A stretch of DNA of 64,000 nt. It comes from Anaerostipes sp. Lineage in GTDB: Bacteria; Bacillota; Clostridia; Lachnospirales; Lachnospiraceae. The notes beneath the pieces were generated by a model. The model saw only the letters and a list, made by a program, of their open reading frames with translations. It had not been told where the DNA came from and searched no databases. The translations under genes and the position numbers were made by a program. Position 1 is the stretch's first letter. The number at the start of each line of letters is the position of its first letter. The DNA is taken from contig JAQWFL010000002.1 in the NCBI GenBank assembly GCA_028704435.1, positions 62,001 through 126,000 on the forward strand. The letters run 5' to 3'. Of this stretch, positions 56,284-64,000 are shown piece by piece.

Positions 56284-57570
56284 CTATCCTTGTAAAATGA
56301 AATATGCCGTCATCGGCGGTATCTCAAGTCCATCTTCAAAAGTAATATCTTTTCCTTGAATCAACTCTTCTCCTTTAAGACTTCCAATATCAAAATGAGC
56401 GGTATAAGGGACATCACCAATATTTACAGCAAACAGTAATTTCTCTTCATCACACTCTCTTGTAAATATCAGTACATCTGGATGAATCACTTTTTGAACG
56501 TAATTTCCATATTGAAGTGCCTTTGATTCCTTGCGAATCTCACTTAACTTAGAGATATAGTCAAACAATGGATTCTCCACTGGTTCTTTGATTCTTGGAC
56601 GAAGATCATCATCATTGTCCATTCCCTTGGCGCCTTGAATTCCCCATTCACTTCCATAATAAATCGCTGGAACTCCTGGCATAGCATAAAGTAATGCATA
56701 TATTAAAGGTAATTGTCTTATTTCAATTAACTGAGTTGCAATTCGTATTACATCATGATTATCTACAAAATTATATAGTGGGATTCCTTTATAAAGTGAC
56801 CAGTCATCTGGTCCAAACTGCCGGTTTAATGAATATCCAATCTCATGCATATTATGAGTATTAAAACTAGAGTATAATCCTTTATAACATTCATAGTTTG
56901 TCACAGAATCTAGCATATGATGATTTGCCAAGGTTGAATAATCTCCATGAAGCATCTCTCCAATAAAAATAAAATCTTCTTTCTTTTCATGTGCAAAATC
57001 AACTAATAGCTTCATAAAATTCCGATTTAGCATATAGGCCACATCAAGACGCAATCCATCAATTCCCAACTCATCAATCCACATCCCCACTGCATCAAAT
57101 AAATGTGCACGTAAATCTGGATGATCTAAATTCAACTTTACAAGTTCAAAATGTCCTTCCCATCCTTCATACCAGAAACCATCATCGTAGTTGCTGTTCC
57201 CATCAAAATTAGTAAAAAACCAATCTTTGTATGGAGAATCCCATTTCTTTTCAATCACATCCTGAAAAGCCCAAAATTCACGACCCACGTGATTAAATAC
57301 GCCATCTAATATAACTTTGATTCCTTCTTTGTGAAGGGCATCACAAACCTCCCTAAAATCCTCATTGGTTCCCAGTCTTCCATCTACTTTCATATAATCC
57401 TTTGTATCATATCCATGGTAGGACGATTCAAATATAGGAGAAAAATAAACTGCATTGACTCCTAATTTTTTTAGATGCGGAATCCAGTTCTTAACCTCAA
57501 CAATCCCTTCACTATCTTTATCTACAAAAGCTCTCAATGGGAAAAATTGATAAAAAATTAATTCATTCAT
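56284..57570 (-). CDS. GH13 alpha-amylase/alpha-glucosidase family glycosyl hydrolase
   Basis: AVYFSPIFESSYHGYDTKDYMKVDGRLG, VILDGVFNHVG, DGLRLDVAYML, FIGEML, FVDNHDVIRI. Confidence 0.95.
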   Translation of the reverse strand: MNELIFYQFFPLRAFVDKDSEGIVEVKNWIPHLKKLGVNAVYFSPIFESSYHGYDTKDYMKVDGRLGTNEDFREVCDALHKEGIKVILDGVFNHVGREFWAFQDVIEKKWDSPYKDWFFTNFDGNSNYDDGFWYEGWEGHFELVKLNLDHPDLRAHLFDAVGMWIDELGIDGLRLDVAYMLNRNFMKLLVDFAHEKKEDFIFIGEMLHGDYSTLANHHMLDSVTNYECYKGLYSSFNTHNMHEIGYSLNRQFGPDDWSLYKGIPLYNFVDNHDVIRIATQLIEIRQLPLIYALLYAMPGVPAIYYGSEWGIQGAKGMDNDDDLRPRIKEPVENPLFDYISKLSEIRKESKALQYGNYVQKVIHPDVLIFTRECDEEKLLFAVNIGDVPYTAHFDIGSLKGEELIQGKDITFEDGLEIPPMTAYFILQG

Positions 57571-57627
57571 AGTACAAACCTCTCTGTCCTTTTCATTTAT
57601 GTTTTATATATCTACCATTATACACTA

Positions 57628-58641
57628 TTATGCATATACTTTACTAATTTCTGTTCTAATAAATTCCTTTGTCTTATCGTCTGCAAAGGATACCTCTGCT
57701 CCATTGAGCAATAAATCTTTCATCTGACTGGTATTAAAATGAAACTGATTTCTTATTTTCTTAATTTCATTTTTTTGATTGGTCGCTGATACCACTGGAT
57801 TATCAGAATTAATCGTAACAATCACACCATCTGCTATGAGCTGCTCAATTGGATACTCTGATAGGGCATCAAATACTTTTGTATCTAGATTACTGGTAGG
57901 ACAAAGTTCCAATGGAATCTTCCTTTGAGCTAAAAGCTTAACTACCGATATATCTTCCACACTTCGCACTCCATGACCAATTCTTGACGCTCCAAGTTCT
58001 ACTGCCTTTTTTACACTTTCAGCTCCTCTAGCCTCACCTGCATGAATGGTAAATGGAATTCCGTCTTTTTTAGCCTGTTCAAATATCTCTGTATAATTTT
58101 CCACTGGATTATCTGCTTCAGGACCTGCAAGGTCCATAGCTACCACCCCACAGTTTAAGAATTCCTTGGCTATTTTTTCAGTTTCAAGATTTTCTGTTTT
58201 ATTATTCTCAAAACGCATACAACATAAAATCAAATTAGATTTTAAATTGGAACGATGAAGCCCTTCTATTGCGGCCTCCACTACCTCCTTCTGCGTCAAT
58301 CCATGTTTTGTATGAAGCTGAGGTGCAAATCGAAGTTCTGCATAAATGATTCCCTGACTCTTTAACTTCTCCTGCACAAGATAAACTGCCTCCTTAATTG
58401 CTTCCTGACTCTGCATCAAAGAAACAGGTAAATCAAATGCTTTTAAATAATCCACAAGATTTTTCCCATCTTTAGGTGCTTCCAGATACTTGACAAGTTC
58501 ATCCTCATCCGTTGTAGGAAGGCTCACTCCTTCTATCTTTGCCAAGGCAATGGCTATTTTAGGCGTAATGGCTCCATCAATGTGCAGATGAAGATCAAGA
58601 TAGCAGTCACCTTGTGGTAATTGATTTATTTTATGGTCCAT
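57628..58641 (-). CDS. add: Adenosine deaminase family protein
   Basis: YLDLHLHIDGAITP, FTIHAGEARG, RIGHGVRSV, LELCPTSNL, VTINSDNPVVS. Confidence 0.9.
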   Translation of the reverse strand: MDHKINQLPQGDCYLDLHLHIDGAITPKIAIALAKIEGVSLPTTDEDELVKYLEAPKDGKNLVDYLKAFDLPVSLMQSQEAIKEAVYLVQEKLKSQGIIYAELRFAPQLHTKHGLTQKEVVEAAIEGLHRSNLKSNLILCCMRFENNKTENLETEKIAKEFLNCGVVAMDLAGPEADNPVENYTEIFEQAKKDGIPFTIHAGEARGAESVKKAVELGASRIGHGVRSVEDISVVKLLAQRKIPLELCPTSNLDTKVFDALSEYPIEQLIADGVIVTINSDNPVVSATNQKNEIKKIRNQFHFNTSQMKDLLLNGAEVSFADDKTKEFIRTEISKVYA

Positions 58642-58665
58642 TCTACAAACATCCTTTCCATTTTT

Positions 58666-61600
58666 CTATTCTGTGCTCTTTAACGATTCTACCATATTAA
58701 TCCTCTTAATCTGATAATACATCAACAGATTTATTACTGCTGCAAATACAAACGTGAGTAACATACTATATACGTAACTCATTGGGAAAATATCTCTTCC
58801 AAACATAATTGCATCCACTTCCGCTGTTAAAATCACATATCGATGAAGACCAATTCCAAGACCAATTCCAACAAGGCTTCCAATTAACGTAAGCAAAATA
58901 TTCTCCCGGTACACATAAACTGCCGTTTCCATGTCGTAAAATCCTAAAACCTTTATTGTTGCTAATTCGCCCTTTCTCTCTGTTATATTAATATTATTTA
59001 AATTATATAAAACAACAAATGCAAGAAGCCCAGCAGATACAATTAAAACAAGAATCACAACATTTAGATTCCCTAACATATCATCCATCTCCTTTTGAAT
59101 TTCTGACACATAAGAAACCTCTGAAATTCCATCTTGCTTTAAGGCACCTGCCCGGAAATCTGACTCCCCTTTTTCACTCATTTCTTTGCTTTGACACATA
59201 TAACGGTTATATTTGATTTGCTTTCCGTAAATTTTATCATAAAGAGTTTTCGACATATACATATAGTGCTGCATGTAATTTTCCGTAATCTGTTCTATTT
59301 TTACTCTTACCTCATGCTGATCCCCATCTTTTACCTTGATATCATCACCCTTACTTACCTTTAACACCTTGGCAAGTTTTTCAGAAATAATAACCCCATC
59401 ATCAGACAAATGAAATGTTTCATGAGTAGTTCGATTGCAAAGCCGAACAAACTGCTCCATAATTTTTCCGTCTTCTGGAACTACGAAGTTTACTGTTTTC
59501 GTCGTATTATTGTGTGATACATCTACACTTGATCCATATATTTTTAGTGTTTTTGTAATTTCCTTCTGCCCTTTGATCCATGTATACACAGCTTCCTGGT
59601 CTTTATTGTTTAATTTATCTTCTTCACTGATGGTCACTTGATAATTCATCAAATGTCCAAATTGATTCTTGGTAATAGAAAAAATAGAATCTTTCAATCC
59701 AAATCCCACTAATAGAAGTGCCATACATCCACCAATCCCAAAAATGGTCATCAAAAATCGCTTCTTATATCGGAATAAATTTCGAAGAGTTGCCTTCCAT
59801 GTAAAACTAAGCCGTTTCCACAAAAATGATATTTTCTCTAATAAAATACGCTTTCCTTCTTTTGGTGCCTGTGGACGCATAAGGACAGATGGCTTTTCTT
59901 TTAACTCCTTAAAACACACTAATATTGTGGCTCCTGTAGTCACCAAAATTGCAATTCCTGCTGCCATCAAGCTATATTCCCATTCATAAGGTGCTGCCAC
60001 AACATGAACCCCTGTATACATCATGGTATACGCTGTAATAATAACTCTTGGAAGGAGTGCTTCTCCTAAAAATACACCTGCCACACTTCCACCTAAAGTA
60101 GCCAAAAATGCATAAATTATATACTTAGACGCAATATCTCCATTGCTATATCCCAAAGCCTTCAAAATACCAATCTGGGTTCTTTCTTCTTCTACCATTC
60201 GTGTCATTGTGGTCAGACTCACAAGAGCTGCAACTAGGAAAAATATCATTGGGAATACTTTCCCAATGGCTCCAATTCGATCTGCATCTTCTCCATATTC
60301 TACATAGGATTGATTCTTACTACGATCTAATACATGCCACTTGGGAGTTTCAATTTCATTGATATCCTTTTGGGCATCATCCAACTTTTCTTTGGCTTCT
60401 TTAAACTTTTTCTTAGATTCTCTCTCTGCACTTTTATAGTCTTTTAGTCCTGATTTGTACTTTGCTTCTCCAGAAGCTAACTTTTTATACCCACTCTTTA
60501 CTTTTTGTTTCGCCTGTTTTAATTCTCTCTCTTTTTGCTGTAACTGTTTCTTTGCAGCTTCTAATTTCCTTTTTGTATTGTTTAACTTTATTCTAGATGC
60601 CTTAAGTTCTTTTTTTCCAGCATTTAACTGCTTTTTTTCCTCTGCAATTTTCTTTTTTGCAGCTAATAATTGTGACTTCACTGGTTCTGGAATATTCTCA
60701 ATTCCTCCTGCTGCTACAATCTGCCCGTCTACTTCCTTCTCTTTTTGATTCAACTCTTTGAATCCATTGCTAATTTTCTTTTCATTGGCATCTAAGGTTT
60801 TCTTTCCCTGCTTACATTCCTTTATTCCAGATTGGTATTGTTTCCATCCCTTTGAAATAGATGATTGTCCGGACTTCATTTTTCTTTCCGAATCTACTAA
60901 CTGTTTTCTGGAATCAGATAATTTCTTCTTAGAATCACGCAGCTTTTTCTTTGCCTTCGCTAATTTATTTTCTGCTTTTTTCTTTTCTTTTTCATAAGTT
61001 TTTATTTTTCTATCTAACTTATCCTGTGCCTTCTTTTTTATCTCTTCTCTACGGATAATACTCTGTGTTTTCCCCAGCTTTTCCAGCTTTGTTGTCACCT
61101 TATCCACCGTATTTTTATAATTCTCTTGATAGGTAATAAGACTTTCCGCCTTCTTAACACCCATAGAAATCTGAGTATAGACCTCACTTTTAAAATTGTC
61201 CTTCTTTGTTACAATAAAACCATTGATTTTTCCATTTCCAATACTAGTAGTTCCACGGTCTCTGGAAAGATAAAAAGATGAATCTCCAGCTCCTACAATG
61301 GTCAATTTACTACATTTTAATGAATCTTCTATCTTATCGTCATTTCCAGAAGACAAAGAAATCGTATCTCCAATATGATAATCTGAATGATTCATCAAAT
61401 AGGTATCAATAAGGCACTCTGAATTCTTCTTTGGCATTCTTCCTTTTGACACTGCAATTTTATTTAATTTTGAAGTGTCCGCCATAACCCTCAGTACTTC
61501 TTGTGTTTTGTTAATTTTAGAGATTGCATCTATATAGTAAGATGGTTCTACCGTTCCAACTTCAGATATTTTTTTAATCGAAGATACATCATCATCCGTC

Positions 61601-61803
61601 AGACCCATGGTTCCTAAAATACGAATATCTTGAAATTTACTTTGATCAAACTGCTGATCTATGGATATCTGCATATCCGATTTTGTTACACGAATTCCAG
61701 AAAAAAATGCAACTCCCAAAACGACAATAAAAAAGATAGAAAGGAATCTAGGAAATGTTCCCTTCATAGTCATCATAATATCTTTTCTTAATGCCTTTTT
61801 CAT
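58666..61803 (-). CDS. FtsX-like ABC transporter permease with long Lys-rich coiled coil
   Basis: Paired MacB/FtsX permease regions (FPMIFFLVAALVSLTTMTRMVEEERTQIGILKALGYS; VVLYNLNNINITERKGELATIKVLGFYD); central coiled coil KKAENKLAKAKKKLRDSKKKLSDSRKQL... Confidence 0.93.
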   Translation of the reverse strand: MKKALRKDIMMTMKGTFPRFLSIFFIVVLGVAFFSGIRVTKSDMQISIDQQFDQSKFQDIRILGTMGLTDDDVSSIKKISEVGTVEPSYYIDAISKINKTQEVLRVMADTSKLNKIAVSKGRMPKKNSECLIDTYLMNHSDYHIGDTISLSSGNDDKIEDSLKCSKLTIVGAGDSSFYLSRDRGTTSIGNGKINGFIVTKKDNFKSEVYTQISMGVKKAESLITYQENYKNTVDKVTTKLEKLGKTQSIIRREEIKKKAQDKLDRKIKTYEKEKKKAENKLAKAKKKLRDSKKKLSDSRKQLVDSERKMKSGQSSISKGWKQYQSGIKECKQGKKTLDANEKKISNGFKELNQKEKEVDGQIVAAGGIENIPEPVKSQLLAAKKKIAEEKKQLNAGKKELKASRIKLNNTKRKLEAAKKQLQQKERELKQAKQKVKSGYKKLASGEAKYKSGLKDYKSAERESKKKFKEAKEKLDDAQKDINEIETPKWHVLDRSKNQSYVEYGEDADRIGAIGKVFPMIFFLVAALVSLTTMTRMVEEERTQIGILKALGYSNGDIASKYIIYAFLATLGGSVAGVFLGEALLPRVIITAYTMMYTGVHVVAAPYEWEYSLMAAGIAILVTTGATILVCFKELKEKPSVLMRPQAPKEGKRILLEKISFLWKRLSFTWKATLRNLFRYKKRFLMTIFGIGGCMALLLVGFGLKDSIFSITKNQFGHLMNYQVTISEEDKLNNKDQEAVYTWIKGQKEITKTLKIYGSSVDVSHNNTTKTVNFVVPEDGKIMEQFVRLCNRTTHETFHLSDDGVIISEKLAKVLKVSKGDDIKVKDGDQHEVRVKIEQITENYMQHYMYMSKTLYDKIYGKQIKYNRYMCQSKEMSEKGESDFRAGALKQDGISEVSYVSEIQKEMDDMLGNLNVVILVLIVSAGLLAFVVLYNLNNINITERKGELATIKVLGFYDMETAVYVYRENILLTLIGSLVGIGLGIGLHRYVILTAEVDAIMFGRDIFPMSYVYSMLLTFVFAAVINLLMYYQIKRINMVESLKSTE

Positions 61804-61810
61804 ATGACAC

Positions 61811-62521
61811 CTACCATTCTACCTCTTGAATTGGCTTGGGATTGGAATTTTGCGTAATATGATATACTTTCCCATTTTTAATCTCAATCACTCGGTCTGC
61901 AATAGGGGAAATCGCCAGATTGTGCGTTATGACAATAACTGTTTTTTTCTTTTCTCTACATGCATTATGAAGAAGCTTTAAAATTGATTTTCCTGTTTGA
62001 TAATCCAATGCTCCCGTTGGCTCATCACATAATAATATCTTGGGATTTTTTGCAAGAGCTCTGGCAATGGATACTCTTTGCTGTTCTCCACCTGATAGCT
62101 GTGCTGGAAAGTTCTCCATACGTTCTCCAAGTCCAACTTCCTTTAATACCATCTCACCATCCAAAGGATTCTGACTGATTTGAAGAGCAAGTTCCACATT
62201 TTCAAGTGCTGTTAAATTAGGAACTAAATTGTAAAATTGAAATATAAATCCAATATCATCTCTACGGTATTTTGTGATTTGTTTATGATTCCATTTGGAG
62301 ATATCATTTCCGTCCACAATCACTTCTCCACTTGATACATCATCCATTCCTCCAAGAATATTAAGCACTGTCGTCTTTCCAGCACCACTGGCTCCAATCA
62401 CCACCACAAATTCACCTTCCTCAATGGAAAAACTAATTCCATCTACGGCTTTTGTAATCACTTCTCCTGTCTGATATATCTTTTTTACATCTTTTAATTC
62501 AATAAATGATGCCATATTCAT
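61811..62521 (-). CDS. ABC transporter ATP-binding protein (LolD/MacB-type)
   Basis: [76 protein letters not shown]. Confidence 0.96.
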   Translation of the reverse strand: MNMASFIELKDVKKIYQTGEVITKAVDGISFSIEEGEFVVVIGASGAGKTTVLNILGGMDDVSSGEVIVDGNDISKWNHKQITKYRRDDIGFIFQFYNLVPNLTALENVELALQISQNPLDGEMVLKEVGLGERMENFPAQLSGGEQQRVSIARALAKNPKILLCDEPTGALDYQTGKSILKLLHNACREKKKTVIVITHNLAISPIADRVIEIKNGKVYHITQNSNPKPIQEVEW

Positions 62522-62533
62522 TCCTCCAAAAGA

Positions 62534-62707
62534 TTATTTGAACTGGTTTCTTTTATTATCATATTCATATCCAATGGCATTTAGTTTGGCTGCAATGGAA
62601 TCTGGTTCCACCATTAATCGCTGGCACATTTCATGAAAATCTTCACCACAATCTCTTAATTGCGTATTTACATAACTAAGTAATATCACTGGGTCTTTTG
62701 GTAACAT
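62534..62707 (-). CDS. DUF4250-like small protein
   Basis: Manual minus-strand translation MLPKDPVILLSYVNTQLRDCGEDFHEMCQRLMVEPDSIAAKLNAIGYEYDNKRNQFK (57 aa); AGGAAG upstream. Absent from the ORF track. Confidence 0.85.
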   Translation of the reverse strand: MLPKDPVILLSYVNTQLRDCGEDFHEMCQRLMVEPDSIAAKLNAIGYEYDNKRNQFK

Positions 62708-62719
62708 AATGCTTCCTTC

Positions 62720-62923
62720 CTATATTTCAACTACAAAATAATAATTATCGCTTCCAACTTCGTAATATATTTTATTTTTTTCAATATGATGTATCATGTA
62801 AATTAATCCAAGACCATGTTCCATGCTACATCTTTCAATACTACGAAATATCTCCTGATCTTCCTTTGTATTTACGAGAAGCGTTGAAGTATTCTTTTCT
62901 TTATCTACAAAAAATAACTGCAT
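62720..62923 (-). CDS. Hypothetical small protein
   Basis: 67-aa ORF in the same orientation and compact spacing as DUF4250-like and ABC genes. Confidence 0.55.
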   Translation of the reverse strand: MQLFFVDKEKNTSTLLVNTKEDQEIFRSIERCSMEHGLGLIYMIHHIEKNKIYYEVGSDNYYFVVEI

Positions 62924-62959
62924 AGAAATCGCCTCTTTTCTTTTTGATATAAAGGATTC

Positions 62960-63499
62960 TTATTGAGGAATCAATTCTCCAGTAATGGAGTTCATCACAT
63001 ACCCACTAATTTTAATATCCTTTGGTATTAAAGGATGATGAATTAACGTATCCACTGATTCTCTGACAGATTCTTCCACGCATTCAAATCCTGCTAGCCA
63101 GGAATCAAAATCAACTCCACAGTGACGAATCAGATTAATCTTATCTTCATCAATTCCATGCTGTTTCATTTCTTCTATCATCTGTTCACTATTAATACAC
63201 TGAACCCCACAATCTGTATGTCCAATCACAAGAATTTCTTCTACTCCAAGTTCATATACTGCAACGAGAAGACTTCGAACTACACTTCCAAACATATGGG
63301 ATACTACTCCCCCTGCATTTTTAATAATCTTCACATCACCGTTTTTAAGTCCTAACGCTGCAGGCAGAAGTTCTGTCAGTCTTGTGTCCATACAAGTTAA
63401 AATAGCAATTTTCTTATCTGGATACTTACTTGTCTTATACTGCTCGTATAATTTATTCTTTACAAAAACTCTGTTGTATTCTAATATCTCGTCAATCAT
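62960..63499 (-). CDS. Beta-carbonic anhydrase family protein
   Basis: AILTCMDTRLTELLPAALGLKNGDVKIIKNAGG, VIGHTDCGVQ Zn-binding motifs. Confidence 0.93.
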   Translation of the reverse strand: MIDEILEYNRVFVKNKLYEQYKTSKYPDKKIAILTCMDTRLTELLPAALGLKNGDVKIIKNAGGVVSHMFGSVVRSLLVAVYELGVEEILVIGHTDCGVQCINSEQMIEEMKQHGIDEDKINLIRHCGVDFDSWLAGFECVEESVRESVDTLIHHPLIPKDIKISGYVMNSITGELIPQ

Positions 63500-63512
63500 C
63501 TCTAAGCTCCTT

Positions 63513-63992
63513 TTACTTTATAATATCTGCTAATGTTCCCTTACAGGCTTTTAAATAATCCTGAGGTAACAACTCTACTTGAATTCCATTCTTCCCACCA
63601 CTGACAAAAATAGTATCTAAATCTGCCGCCGTTTCATGAATTACTGTCTTATAATCCTTTTTCATTCCAATGGCGGTGCATCCACCACGAATATATCCTG
63701 TCACTTTGTTAATATCCTTCACATGAATCATCTCTATTGACTTTTCTCCCACAGCTTTTGCCGCTTTCTTTAAATCAAGCTCTTGGGCAATGGGTATCAC
63801 AAAGACAAAATAATCTTTGTTTTTTCCTAATGTTACCAAAGTTTTAAATACCTTTTCATAGGGCTCTTCTAACATGTCTGCAATGGTCACTCCATCAATA
63901 AACTCTTTACATTCATAACGATGCACATTATAAGAGATTTGGTTTTTTTCTAAAATGCGCATGGCATTTGTCTTTGTTTCTTTCTTACTCAT
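63513..63992 (-). CDS. ybaK: Cys-tRNA(Pro) deacylase (YbaK/EbsC)
   Basis: MRILEKNQISYNVHRYEC, VFKTLVTLGKNKDYFVFVIPIAQELDLKKAAKAVGEKSIEMIHVKDINKVTGYIRGGCTAIGMKK, FVSGGKNGIQVELLPQDY. Confidence 0.95.
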   Translation of the reverse strand: MSKKETKTNAMRILEKNQISYNVHRYECKEFIDGVTIADMLEEPYEKVFKTLVTLGKNKDYFVFVIPIAQELDLKKAAKAVGEKSIEMIHVKDINKVTGYIRGGCTAIGMKKDYKTVIHETAADLDTIFVSGGKNGIQVELLPQDYLKACKGTLADIIK

Positions 63993-64000
63993 GCCCTCAC

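Noticed and set aside
60400-61020. Degenerate tandem repeat DNA in the FtsX-like permease gene
   Set aside because: Explained by the Lys/Ser coiled-coil protein sequence; no exact nucleotide tandem repeat.

Overview
This is a 64 kb AT-rich window, almost certainly a Clostridia chromosome (probably Lachnospiraceae; genus not resolved). It is densely packed, mostly on the minus strand, and I see no phage, transposon, CRISPR or obvious defence locus. Main content: (i) a Gat-type PTS polyol locus with two zinc dehydrogenases, an Rpe-like epimerase and a PRD regulator (1-6543); (ii) a six-gene mannitol-type PTS locus with no MtlD, carrying a P-loop kinase, a SorE-like dehydrogenase and a class II aldolase (13783-20543); (iii) tRNA-Met and tRNA-Val; (iv) sbcCD, recJ and secDF; (v) a SCIFF RiPP precursor, absent from the ORF track, with its radical SAM maturase (30135-31734) next to secDF/yajC/tgt; (vi) a coupled PP2C phosphatase, Ser/Thr kinase-TPR and Ig-like membrane protein module next to a large sortase-type adhesin (36452-44473); (vii) an FMN riboswitch with terminator ahead of ribU; (viii) housekeeping genes (ligA, metA, ispF, aroC, thrC, aroF, rny, add and others). 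The candidates for undescribed biology are the kinase/Ig-like/adhesin module, the atypical polyol operon and its 38-bp-periodic counterpart regulatory region, and the Cys-tailed IspF. All homology calls come from reading the translations; no database search was run.
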